Source: Tritrichomonas musculus (Eukaryota; Parabasalia; Tritrichomonadida; Tritrichomonadidae). From it: 64,000 nucleotides of DNA. The position numbers and the translations under genes were made by a program. This document shows, in pieces, positions 1-10,274 of this stretch (position 1 is its first letter; the number at the start of each line of letters is the position of its first letter). The stretch spans positions 2,914,001 to 2,978,000 of the forward strand of contig JAPFFF010000003.1 of the NCBI GenBank assembly GCA_039105265.1, written 5' to 3'. The notes beneath the pieces were generated by a model, which was not told where the DNA came from, searched no databases, and worked only from the letters and a program-made list of their open reading frames with translations.

Positions 1-124
1 TAGCATTAAACCACTATTAATAATATCTTTTAATAAAAGGTTTTTTTATATGTTTTTTTATCTCACATTTCTTTGAAGTCTTAAAATTTTAGAAAACGTT
101 TTTAAAAAAAAATTAAGATTTTAT

Positions 125-427
125 ATGGATCTGAATAGTTCTCAGGAAATTCTCGATAGTATTGAATCGCAGCCTGGTGTTATAGGAACAATTCTTATGC
201 TCACTGGATCAGGTGTTACAATTAAAACGACGCTCAAAGACACTGAAGCAGCCAAATATTCATCAATAGTTTCAGATTTCATTAAACGCTCAAAAGCAAC
301 TGTAAATTCGATTAGTCCAGATGATAAAATTCAATGCCTTCGTATTAGATCGTTCAAAAATGAAATACTCATTTTTCCAGATAAAGTTTTTACTCTTATT
401 GCAATTCAAGATGCAATGGTAGCATGA
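125..427 (+). CDS. Dynein light chain, roadblock/LC7 family
   Basis: A 100-residue protein, the usual length of DYNLRB/LC7. The Roadblock fold fills it: an N-terminal helix (about 5-18), a strand pair with PGVIGTILMLTGSGVTIKTT (about 18-36), a long central helix (about 42-57) and a closing LRIRSFKNEILIFPD strand pair followed by a C-terminal helix. In the family this homodimer binds the dynein intermediate chain and works in axonemal or cytoplasmic dynein, which fits a flagellate. The start is the only ATG before the conserved N-terminus. The leader is A-rich and shows no clear TCAYW initiator. The family call is secure; whether it is axonemal or cytoplasmic cannot be told. Confidence 0.9.
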   Translation: MDLNSSQEILDSIESQPGVIGTILMLTGSGVTIKTTLKDTEAAKYSSIVSDFIKRSKATVNSISPDDKIQCLRIRSFKNEILIFPDKVFTLIAIQDAMVA

Positions 428-470
428 TCATATATTTTTTGTAAATTATTATATACAATTTTTTTTTTTT

Positions 471-567
471 TTATCTTTCTAATGATTTTTTATATCTTAT
501 TGAAACACCCTAACTTTTTTTTTCTATCTTTCTAATGATTTTTTGCATCTTACTGAAACGCCCTATA
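471..567. repeat. Tandem duplication, about 53 bp x 2
   Basis: Two adjacent copies of a segment containing TATCTTTCTAATGATTTTTT and then a GAAACRCCCTA box, at about 471-513 and 524-567, with a few substitutions (ATATCTTATT against GCATCTTACT). It lies in the spacer behind the roadblock gene. No function is evident. Confidence 0.75.
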
Positions 568-1977
568 TTATTGAAGTTATACAATTTTAAAAAATTAAAT
601 TGCCTTTTTTTTATTTATTTATTTTAAAGGTCAATATATGGTCAAATATCCGTTAAAACGGCCGATTTGAAATGCGCAGACTGAAATAGGGTTTATTCAC
701 AATTTTCATAAACTTCACCAATATGATAAAAATGTGCAAAATGCATTCCTAATTTTTAAACCCTTTGTAAATCAATTCTTTTCATTATAAGAAAGAATTT
801 CCAATATTAAATCAGGAGTTTAAACAGTTTCCAATTGCATGTATCCCTTCGACATCAGGTAATGCAACCCAAGAATTACGTTGGAAAGTTGAATCAAACC
901 TATCACATATACCAAAAAAAAAACATAAGTATTATCAGATTTGGCAAAGATGGTGGCAACACTTAAGTTATATATGAAAATATATTTATCGAAAGATTCC
1001 TAAGTCTTGGTACGATTGGTATAATTAAAATATTTGTAATACTAATTCATTTTTCAGATCCATTACACCTAACAAAAAGAGATCGTTACAGAAAATCTTC
1101 TAATGTAGAATTTCTAGTTTCTCCATACCACTCTTATGAAACATGGTCCGCGGAGGATTTAAAAGCTATTGGATAACAACAAAGGAGGTAAAAAGAATAT
1201 GGCCTCCTAAAAAAATTGTTTACTTTACAAACAATTCGTAAAATAATTGATGACGAAGACTTTTATTTACTTTTATCAATTCTTCCTTCTACACTCTTAC
1301 TAGAGACACTATTCAGGAATTCACTAAGTCGGCAAGAGACTATTGACTATCTTTTACTTGGTGCAAGTATTGAATTGATTTATTATCTTATTCAACAAAA
1401 TGTCATTGAACACAGCTTAAACTTTTACAGCGAGCAACCTTATATATAAGAAAATGAGATGTTTCACAGAAAATTTGTGCAAACAATATATATTTACTGC
1501 AATTGGAATGTCATCTCATATAATCACTGAAGAAACTGTTGATACAGGTGCATGCAGTTCACGCTAGCAAGAACACAATTTTGCAAATATTCGGAGACAT
1601 AAAAAAGGATGATAGCCACATGAATTTCCAGAAATCAATCAAATACATAATATTGGAACACGAATTGTCAAAGAACATGCATATTGAAGAAAAAGTTCCA
1701 GAATCAAGAAGTGATAGTGGAAAAAATTTTTTTGACAACACTCCAATTGAAGATCGGCCAATAATTTACTATCTTCGTTAAGCATTTTTTTTTGGAAGAA
1801 TGTGCAAATTGTAAGAAGAATACCCTTAATAAAATTAATCGACCTAAAGCCAAGAAAAATGAAAAAAATCGACATTCAATTTCTACCAAATCAGCGATCA
1901 TGATAAGCACAGCTGTTTTGACCATGCGGTACACAATTAACTTCGTTTGCACAATTTGATATTAAATTTCTAAAATT
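568..1977. other. Decayed accessory sequence, no intact gene
   Basis: No reading frame here can be supported as a living gene. Plus-strand stretches at about 790-970, 1070-1180, 1216-1449 and 1539-1781 read as protein-like runs broken by stops and frame changes, which suggests an old coding relic. I recognise no domain. Its position beside the transposase fragment at 1978-2241 makes a transposon relic the likeliest origin, but that is inference. Confidence 0.35.
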
Positions 1978-2241
1978 TCATTTATCTATATCGCATAAAT
2001 AATCGTCGTTTCTTCCAATAAAACCTGGATACCAAAATTTTCCTTGAACAGTCCTCGTTAAACATGTTATGATTGCATGGTCACCGCTTAAATTAAAATG
2101 TGATACAATTGATTTGTATGTCCAACGGAGAGATCTTTTTTCCAAAATCTCGAATTGCTGTGCAGTTAGTATTTTATTTTTAGCAGCCCACATTAACTCT
2201 TCCATTAATGCATCCATGAAAATAAATGGTGTCAATTTCAA
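1978..2241 (-). pseudogene. Transposase N-terminal (helix-turn-helix) fragment
   Basis: An 87-codon frame reading from TPFIFMDALMEELMWAAKNK through RWTYKSIVSHFNLSGDHA to CLTRTVQGKFWYPGF. It aligns by eye with the first segment of the pogo-like transposase pseudogene at 29284-29042: both have a helix, a Q..I/E..R box, TY.(S/E)(I/L)...(F/Y).LSG..A...CL.RT, then an aromatic W/Y..PG ending. The downstream DDE part is not recognisable in the following kilobase. This looks like a second, more eroded copy of the same transposase family, reduced to its DNA-binding end. Confidence 0.5.
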
Positions 2242-2355
2242 AAGTTTTTTTTTTTTTCAATGCATGCATGTTGCATATTTCAATGAAATTTACAGAAAAT
2301 ACCAACATGACGAGCACTCAACTAATCAATTGTTCAACTTTTTCTATAAATTTTC

Positions 2356-3459
2356 AATTCTCGTGGACACTTTTTGAAGGCTGTCCGTTGCTATGTATTC
2401 AAAATAAGTAGATAATAAAAAATTAAAACTTTTTGAATAAAAAATAATTATTATTGAGATTGAAGTTGATTGGGACGAACTCATGGAATTAGCAGATGAA
2501 ATTTCTTCCGAAAATCTTTCAAATGCTTCAAAAGAATGCTACAACTCTAGAATCCACAGTTATGAAAAAGTTATGACAAGTTTAGACAATGATGCATATC
2601 CTATAGATATCGAAAAAATGAAAGGATTCATAATGTTTCAATATAAAAATAAAAATAGAAAATTCAATACTTTAATTGGCTATATTACTGGTTTCAGCAA
2701 TTATTTCCAGCAAAACAATTTACCAAATCTCACAAAAGATATTACTTTCAAAAACTTTAAAAGTGGTTTAAGAAGACGTTTATTAGGTAGTTTTTGTCCA
2801 AAAGCCAAACTCCCTTTTGAAATTGGCTGTTTTGAAGCCATTTCTACAGAATTCCCATTAAACCAATGTGATAATAGAGTCTTTTTTTTTTTTTGAAATT
2901 GAATTTCAGAACTATTCAAATTAAAAAAAAAAAAAAAAAAAGACATTCAAATTTCTGATGAAAATAAACTTTTAACAATTTCAATAAATACATCAAAAAC
3001 TGACCAATTTGGCCGTGGAAGTAAAACGTATATTTATTAATCTGATACGATATTCTGTCCTATAAAATATATTGATGTACTTGAAGGACTGAATGATGAA
3101 GATAATATTTGTCATGATAAAGAGCACGCTTTACGATTGCATTTACAAGTTATTTTACGTCAAATAGGTATTGCTGATTACCAATCGTACAGTTGGCACT
3201 CTTTCAGAAGAGGTGGTGCATATCTTTGGGTCCAAAAGGTACACCTGACTATATCATCTGCCTATATTCGTTACGTTTCCGTTGATATGAATAATGCTGG
3301 ACAGGAAATTGCTCTAAAATTATCAAACTTATAAAAGTAAACAAAAAGTTAATGACATATTTATTTTCTCTCAATTTTTTTTTTTAATATTTTAATTGAA
3401 AAAGCTGGGGAAAATATTTTAATGTTATTAGGCCTTCAAAAAGTGGCCGAACGAGAATT
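2356..3459 (+). mobile_element. Compact tyrosine-recombinase element with terminal inverted repeats
   Basis: About 1.1 kb bounded by inverted ends. The left end (2356-2381) reads AATTCTCGT, a short spacer, then CACTTTTTGAAGGC. The right end (3432-3459) is its reverse complement with a spacer two bases longer. The single recombinase pseudogene starts about 100 bp inside the left end and stops about 100 bp before the right one, so the ends and the gene belong together. I see no target-site duplication, which fits tyrosine recombinases, as they often leave none. The recombinase is broken, so the copy is not autonomous. Confidence 0.6.
2441..3334 (+). pseudogene. Tyrosine recombinase, broken
   Basis: Frame 1 (open from 2441, ATG at 2483, to 2896) holds a SAM-like core-binding domain: a helix around KECYNSRIHSYEKVM, then KFNTLIGYITGFSNYFQ and FKNFKSGLRRR, as in integrase-family N-termini. 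It runs into a homopolymer T tract at about 2880 and is lost. After a poly-A tract at about 2923-2941 the catalytic part resumes: ISINTSKTDQFGRGSKTYIY, a stop, then WHSFRRGGA, the HxxR box, in 3137-3334. Just after this box, PKGTPDYI is in the alternative frame while SAYIRYVSVD, with the expected nucleophile tyrosine, is in the first frame, implying a small deletion with a frameshift. Two homopolymer tracts, one stop and one deletion make it a pseudogene. Confidence 0.75.
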
Positions 3460-3862
3460 TTAGTTTTTTTCATTATTTAATTCAATTTTTCTGTTTACTT
3501 TCAATTCACTGTAACCAGATTGAATCCACTGTAAGGCTAATTTATTGACTGTATATAGATTATTTCAATGTTTATTTCAAAAAGTTTGCAAATTGAGAAG
3601 GGCTTTCTCTAATTGATGCTGTAAAATATTAGCCATGTTATTAATGAATATGTAGGTAAAATAATTCATAAGAGATTTTATAATACAAATATTAAATAAA
3701 ACATTTATCTAAACCAAAATAAACACAAATTTATAAAAATTTTTATAATTTAATAATTTCAGGCTATATTTGTCTTAACAATTTCTAAAAGAAAAAATTC
3801 AATGAAGACATTCAATATTTTTCAAAAAAAATTTTACATAATATATATTTCATTTTTCATAA

Positions 3863-5233
3863 ATGAAAGGCGAAAATCTTGAATTCTCTCTCGGTATTAA
3901 AAACTTAAATGATCTCCCATTTCATAAATACGAGAAAAACTTTTCATTTATTGTGAATGGAAAAGAATATAAAACAAATCGTTTTATTGCAGATATGCTT
4001 TCTCCAATTGTCAGAAATCTGCATTATAATGATGAAACTCTTGATGCATTTTCATTCAATACCAAACATTCTATTTTAGATGGAAAAATTGAAATAGATT
4101 ATTTCAATGATTTTTTAAACCTTAGCCAATTTCAAACTGTTAATATGGACAAAAATCGAATGAAAGTGTACAGTGAATACTTCTGTCACCTTGGTAACTT
4201 AGAAGAATATTTTCGCCTTCGATCGGATTCTTGTCAAGAATTTTCAAAAGAAGATGCAGTTTATCAACTTGTCACAATTATTGAAATGCTATCAACAAAT
4301 CATGGAATGAACAAACAAGATTATGAATCTTACAAATCAACAATTGATGAATTAATTAAATTTATTGCGAGTAATTTTGAAGATATTGATAAAGGACAAA
4401 TGAAAGAATTAAAGTATGACATAATTGAAGAAATAATTTCCAGCGAGTCATTAAAACTTCGTGATGAAGATACATTACTTCAATTCATTCTTGATTTATA
4501 TGATTTTGATCATGACTATTCCAACCTTTTCAAGTATGTTATATTTTCAAATATAAGTGATGGGACATTTAAAAATTTCATTGAAAAATTGGATATTGAT
4601 AATTTAAATGAGAAAATTTGGAAGCTAATTTGCAATCGAATATTACTCCCTAGAGAAGAGACAATAAAAGGAATTAATCAAAACAGATATATTGAAAATG
4701 TCCAGAAATTCGAATATCAAAAAGGAAGAGAATTTCAAGGAATCATGCAATACTTAACAGAAAAAACAGGAGGGAATATTCATGATAACGGAACTATAAA
4801 AATTGATTCGAATTCGCTAAGTAAGAATAATTATCATCCTAAAAATCTTATTGATTTTAATAATGACAATAATTATTACCATTCTAATAACGATATTTTA
4901 TCAGAAATTTATTTCGACTTTAAAGATAAAAAGATTCAATTAACTGATTATTCTATTAAATCCTATGATCAAGAATCGTATACTGGCCACATAAAGGATT
5001 GGGCAATCGATGTTTCAAATGATGGAAAAAATTGGGATACAATTGATACTCATAAAAATGATAACGCTTTAAATGGTCCAAATATTATTGCGACTTTTAG
5101 CATTCAAAAGAAAGACAGTGAATTTTCCCGTTTTGTTCGATTTAGGCAGACAGGTCCCAATTGGAATGGGAGAAATTGCAATTTTATTTATTTTTCTACT
5201 ATTGAATTTTATGGAAATTTGAAAAGTCAGTGA
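3863..5233 (+). CDS. BTB-like / F5/8 type C (discoidin-like) domain protein
   Basis: A 456-residue protein of a type expanded in trichomonads. Residues about 20-110 (FSFIVNGKEYKTNRFIADML onward) fit a divergent BTB/POZ fold. Residues about 120-285 are all-helical and BACK-like. Residues about 290-452 form a discoidin (F5/8 C) beta-sandwich with GGNIHDNGTI near the start, LTDYSIKSYD, a hallmark W.ID.S.DGKNW segment, FVRFRQTGPNWNGRN and a final FSTIEFYGNL. There is no signal peptide, so it is probably intracellular, where BTB-BACK proteins often act as cullin-3 adaptors; that role is inferred. The leader has TCATTTTTCATAAATG, matching the trichomonad initiator at the expected distance. The substrate is unknown. 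Confidence 0.85.
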   Translation: MKGENLEFSLGIKNLNDLPFHKYEKNFSFIVNGKEYKTNRFIADMLSPIVRNLHYNDETLDAFSFNTKHSILDGKIEIDYFNDFLNLSQFQTVNMDKNRMKVYSEYFCHLGNLEEYFRLRSDSCQEFSKEDAVYQLVTIIEMLSTNHGMNKQDYESYKSTIDELIKFIASNFEDIDKGQMKELKYDIIEEIISSESLKLRDEDTLLQFILDLYDFDHDYSNLFKYVIFSNISDGTFKNFIEKLDIDNLNEKIWKLICNRILLPREETIKGINQNRYIENVQKFEYQKGREFQGIMQYLTEKTGGNIHDNGTIKIDSNSLSKNNYHPKNLIDFNNDNNYYHSNNDILSEIYFDFKDKKIQLTDYSIKSYDQESYTGHIKDWAIDVSNDGKNWDTIDTHKNDNALNGPNIIATFSIQKKDSEFSRFVRFRQTGPNWNGRNCNFIYFSTIEFYGNLKSQ

Positions 5234-5374
5234 TAAACCAATATAAATAAAATAAAAATGTCATATGCCATTCGACTATTTTTAATTTTTAATATAATAA
5301 AATATATAACAGTATAATCTGTAGATATAATTATTTTTTAAAAGATTTTTTTTTAATTTGAAATTGAAGCAAGT

Positions 5375-5402
5375 CACTTTTTGAATAGTCATTCAAAAAG
5401 TG
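5375..5402. repeat. Perfect palindrome of two ATTCAAAAAGTG boxes
   Basis: CACTTTTTGAAT and its exact reverse complement ATTCAAAAAGTG are separated by AGTC, giving 12-bp perfect arms with a 4-bp centre. It lies 142 bp after the BTB gene. The half-site is the same core as in the inverted ends of the recombinase element at 2356-3459. Confidence 0.9.
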
Positions 5403-6157
5403 CCTATTTAACAATGATTATAATTATCTTGAACAATTATTATTTAAAATGTTTTTTTTCCCTAATGATAAAAAGAAAATATAATATAATATATGTTTTT
5501 AACTTAAACATATTTTAAAAAGTTAACAGTGTCGTTTTTGAAAAAACTGAAGACTGAGTTGATAATAACTTGTTAAAGCATTGAAGACCAAGTGGAAAAT
5601 TGCAACAATAAATAAATAAATATAATTTACAATAATTATTTGTTACTTTCATTATCCAAAACTTGTAAAAAAAAGCGGTCACTTAACTTTCTAATCAATT
5701 TTTTTTAATAAACATTTGAAAAAGTTTGTTTAGTCAAAAAAATTGTATGCTTCATTACAATTTGTACTAAACTAAGTTTTTTTAATTTGTCCCTTCTGAT
5801 CTTCCTCTTAAATTTGTATAAAACTAAATATTTTTTTTTTTTATTTTATTACCTTAACCAATAGGGCTTAGCCATCGATGGCTCCCAAAGCTATTTAAAA
5901 TGTATTTTCCCTGCATAAATAACTTTTTTATATCCTTATATTTTGAAAAAAATAATTTTCTCCTATTTATCGTTCTACTTTCTGAAGACTTATAGAAAAT
6001 TTGAATTAAAAGCTCTCAATTTTTTTTGAGTGCTTTTTACAAATATATTAAATCCATTTTCATTTATTTTTTTTTTTATCCAACAATTTTGCCCTTAACC
6101 AAATTAAACTTTTCTTGATTCCAAAAATTTATAAATTTGAAACTTATAAGTTTCAAA

Positions 6158-6711
6158 CAGGTATGCCTTTCGGGAGTCACGGGTAAACTCGGCTAATTAA
6201 ACGGTCTTCCTCGAAATGATTCCTCGAACTTTTTTCGAGAAAAAGATTTTACTCTAACGTTTATTTTTTTTAGTTCACATTTTTTTACTCGTGTAAATTT
6301 TCACTTTTTTACCCGAAATACTCGAACTTAAAGTTCATTGAAAAATAATAAAAAAAAAACAATCATTATTCATTTTCAAAAAGAATCATTTTGCTGGAAA
6401 TAGTGGTTTACTATATGATTTTTTTTTTTTTTTTAAAAAAAAAAAAATGTTAGGTATAGCTCTATTATCAATGACAAAAAAACTTTAATACTAAAATAAA
6501 GTATTCAAAAGTTTTAAAAAAATAAAAAAAAATATGAGAATTTTTTTTCGAACTTGAAACCTCGGATATCCTCGAGATTTCCTCGGAATTGAATACTTCG
6601 GGCAAATCGGAATCGAGGATGGCCGAGTAAAACGGTTATTTTACTCGGGTTTACTCGGATAAACCGAGTACGGGAGTTCCTCGATCCCGAAATTTTTATA
6701 AAGCATACCTG
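6158..6711. mobile_element. hAT-type MITE with 8-bp target-site duplication
   Basis: A 554-bp element starting CAGGTATGC and ending GCATACCTG, flanked on both sides by GTTTCAAA (6150-6157 and 6712-6719). An 8-bp duplication with T at position 2 and A at position 7, plus ends beginning CAG, are diagnostic of hAT transposons. The subterminal parts are also inverted and unusually GC-rich (CGGGA, CTCGG, CGAGTA boxes at about 6170-6215 and 6590-6695), while the centre is AT-rich with a T16-A13 switch at 6419-6447. There is no coding capacity, so it is non-autonomous. The perfect duplication suggests a fairly recent insertion. Confidence 0.88.
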
Positions 6712-6789
6712 GTTTCAAAGATTCTATTGTTCATATAAATAAAGAAACTCATTAAAACCTTAGATTTTAAAAAAGGTTTATAAAAATTA

Positions 6790-6792
6790 TTT

Positions 6793-6831
<39 letters not shown>
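6790..6831. repeat. T23-A19 homopolymer switch
   Basis: An uninterrupted run of 23 T followed directly by 19 A, a self-complementary tract. A shorter T16-A13 version lies inside the neighbouring hAT MITE. It is prone to length errors in sequencing, so the exact length is uncertain. Confidence 0.8.
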
Positions 6832-9197
6832 CGATCATTTTGCATGGGATAATAATTTATTATGAAGTTTAAACCAAAACAACATAAATATATAATTATA
6901 ACACTGGCGAAAAATCATTTTGGCCAGTCAGCTGAAATATATCAAATTATATCAAAGATTTTTTTTAAGCTTTCTACAAAAAAAATATTTTTAATAAAAA
7001 TTAATTAATTAATTTTTTTTTTTAATATGAATTTAATAAAAAAATAAATTAAATAATTGAATAGAAAATAAATATTTTTGTATTGAACCATGGAATCCAC
7101 AATTCTAATAAAATACGATATGATATTTCAATTGTTTTAATACAATTTTAAAAAACCAATATTAAATAATTTATAATTTTTATTTTTATTAATTAAATAT
7201 TAAATCTATTGAATTTTTGATAATTAATTATAATATAATAATAATAATAAAAATAATTAATTATTTTTTCTCAATTTTTATTAAATAAAAAAATAATTAA
7301 TTCTATTTGATTCAATTTAATTCAATTATTTTATATTGGAATTAGTTGAATTTTTTATTTTTTTTGATGCTTTAATATTTAACTAAATATTATAAGAAGC
7401 CGAAAAAACTGGAAAAGAATAAGGTAAAATATGAAACAAAATAATAATGGAAATTATTTATTATGAAAATTGATATATACGATATAAGGTGAATTTTGAT
7501 CATAACCGTTCAGGAAAATTTAATTAATTAATTATTTTATTTTTTCAATAACGGTGATGGTCAATATCGAATATTTTCTTTAATATTTTGATCTTAATTT
7601 ATTTTTCTTAATTATTTTTCTTATTTTTTGCTTACAGATTATAGGTTTTTTTTGTGATGATGCTCTTGTAATCACTGAAAGTTTTCAAATATAGTTTCAC
7701 TCTTACAGGCCCTTCATAAAACTACAAGTACATTGGAAAACTTTGCAAAATTAGTAAATCTACATATTGAGATCTTGTGTTCATAAAGCAAAATAATCGA
7801 AAAATGCGCAATTTAAACAAGCAGCAAAAGCATAGCAATAACACTACTATTCTACAAACCATTACTATTCTTTAATTTTTTGTTAATTCTTAACTTAGAA
7901 CAGATTTTTTGAACCACGATTTTTCTCTTAAAAAATACACATTACTTATACTTCTTTTTCTTTTTTCCACTTAGGGAGATATATCAATATTTCATGAAAC
8001 GCCTATTGTAAAAAAAACAATACAAAAAAAAATTTGAATAGTTTATAAATATTTTTATATTTACTGCAGTAAGAAAACCACCCGCACCAGAATATTCTTA
8101 TTTGAATTTCGAATGAGATTATTAACATTCAAAATAGCAAAACGATTCGTTGAGATTTGAAGCCAGACACATTTTTGATTTTCAAATCTTTTCATTTTCA
8201 CATTTTCGATAAATTCATTTTCATAGTTTTAATGATATATTCCAATTATTTAGATAAATGAAAATTCAAATTATAATGCTGTTTCTCGTTTATTCAGTTT
8301 TAGTGATAAAAAGAGCTTGGATTTAATGAGTACAAAAAATTGAATATAAATTAATCCTGATTTAAATTTTGAAATAAATTGATTGATTTTTTTGAATGAT
8401 TTTATAAACGTTAATAAAGACCCTATTAAGGTATTCATTCAATTTTGTAGTATTCAAAAAGTGACAACAAAAATACAAATTTTGCGAAAAATATCATAAT
8501 AAATTTTAATTTTTTATATTAAATATTCATAAAAAAATAATATCATTATATAATATATTTAAATTATTCTATATCTTGCTAAAAGTAGAGATAATTTCAT
8601 AAATAATCACTCAGCTAATCTTTTCAACCTGAGTTAAAATTTGAAAAATTGGACATATTTTTTGATTTTGAAAAGAATTATTTTAAAAAATCAAAAATTC
8701 CGACGCTGGGGACTTTATTTTGGATAGATTTTTACTTTGAATACTTTACATATTTTTACTTTTCAGAAATCTTTATTTTCTCACAATTATTCAATTGTTT
8801 ATATCTTACAATCTCACAATTATTTCTTATAAAAATGCACAATATTCTGAAGTATATAATAATTTCATAGAATTGATCTCAATTTTCTGATGATTCAAAT
8901 ATTTCATAAAAATTTAATTCAATTTAATAAATTAACTAAAAAATATATCTTATATTTAAAATTGCATTTTCCTCATATTTGCTATGATATTTATACAAAA
9001 CATCATTTTTTTTTCTAAACTTATCAAATTGTAAAATTTTCATTCAAAAAGCAAAATTAATTTATTTTTATATTTTACGTTAATTTTACCATTATATTTA
9101 GTAATTAAATTGATGTCATCATATATTTTATTATATTACAATATGATATCATATACTGCTTTTGTTCAACCTTAATATGGTCTGTTAATAATTTTTA

Positions 9198-10100
9198 ATG
9201 AATCAGAGTATTTTACTAAAAACTATTCGTAAATTTGCTCTTTCTCCAATCCTTGTTTATTCCATTTATTTGGTAGTAATTTACTCCAATGATTTTTGGT
9301 TAAAAATGATTGGCTCATCACATCTTGCGTTATCAATATGCCTCCTTATCTCGTCTGGAGCAGCAATATACTTTTCAATTCGTGTTTTTGGAGAAAAAAA
9401 TCAGAGATCAGAGAAAAAACCTTTGTATTATTTATTTTCAATCATCAGCTTTTTGTTTTCTATATCTTTAATTTATTACACTCGCGATATAAAAACAATG
9501 GAATGCGTTTATTGGATCAATATATTTTTGAATACTAATAAAAATACTTTTTTTGTTTCATGCTTCAATCAGCTTTATGATACTTATTCAATAATGAATA
9601 TTTTTGTTCATACTCGTATCATCCATGTTCATGATTCATTAATTTGTATTACAATCATTACATTTATTGTTTACATTAGCTTTACATTTGCATTCCAAAA
9701 AGTTGTCAAGATTAACGAAAAAGTTAAAAAAGAAAAATTGATAAAAAATGAAACCAATGCATCACCTTTGCAAACAGAAAACAACAACACAAATAGCATT
9801 GATGACAACGAAGATCATAGCTACTCATTTCATAATGACAACCCATTCTCTCCAACAAATCTAAATACTTCTACACAGCAAGTAGATCCACCTTGGGTTC
9901 TTCCACCATCCAGTGATTCGGAAACACCATTACCTCAACAACCATGGGTTTTACCTCCATCTGATCAAGAGGATCCAATACCACAATCACAACCTCAGCC
10001 TCAACCACAACCACAGCCACAATCGCAACCACAACTTCAACCCCAACCGACAGGTGTTCCACAATATGAATATGAGTACGAATATGAATATGATGAATAA
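9198..10100 (+). CDS. Four-helix membrane protein with P/Q-rich cytoplasmic tail
   Basis: A 300-residue protein with four predicted membrane helices at about 13-30, 39-58, 77-96 and 145-167. The larger loop between helices 3 and 4 (about 97-144) holds two cysteines (MECVY and VSCFN). This is tetraspanin-like topology, but the CCG signature of tetraspanins is missing, so I do not assign that family. The tail from about 170 is charged, then Pro/Gln-rich with two PPWVLPPSS/QPWVLPPSD copies, a QPQPQ run and a terminal YEYEYEYEYDE; the repeated tyrosines could be sorting or phosphorylation sites (inference). No initiator element is obvious. Probably a surface or endosomal protein; function unknown. 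Confidence 0.65.
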   Translation: MNQSILLKTIRKFALSPILVYSIYLVVIYSNDFWLKMIGSSHLALSICLLISSGAAIYFSIRVFGEKNQRSEKKPLYYLFSIISFLFSISLIYYTRDIKTMECVYWINIFLNTNKNTFFVSCFNQLYDTYSIMNIFVHTRIIHVHDSLICITIITFIVYISFTFAFQKVVKINEKVKKEKLIKNETNASPLQTENNNTNSIDDNEDHSYSFHNDNPFSPTNLNTSTQQVDPPWVLPPSSDSETPLPQQPWVLPPSDQEDPIPQSQPQPQPQPQPQSQPQLQPQPTGVPQYEYEYEYEYDE

Positions 10101-10274
10101 TTTTTGATTTCATATATTGTCAATCGATAATTTTTGTTTTGTTTTTATTTACTCGATTAATAGCAGCAAAAAAATTATGTTTATTGTTTTATTATATAAA
10201 ATGTGAATATAAGATAAATATCAAATTTCAAATAATTTTTTCTTTAAACATTAAAAAAAAAAGCATGATTTCAA

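Larger units (their letters stand above)
5234..9197. other. Gene-free AT-rich spacer, 4 kb
   Basis: No supportable gene. It contains a perfect palindrome at 5375-5402, a 14-bp palindrome AGCCATCGATGGCT at 5870-5883, the hAT-type MITE at 6158-6711, a T-to-A homopolymer switch at 6790-6831 and one further ATTCAAAAAGTG box at 8452-8463. From about 6980 to 7560 the sequence is nearly pure A/T. The 73-codon frame at 8649-8870 is F/Y/I-rich low-complexity translation and is not called as a gene. Confidence 0.7.

Noticed and set aside
8649-8870. 73-codon F/Y/I-rich frame
   Set aside because: Composition is what AT-rich DNA gives by chance; no motif or promoter signal.
9198-10100. Tetraspanin assignment for the four-helix protein
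   Set aside because: Topology fits but the CCG signature and the full cysteine set of the large loop are absent.
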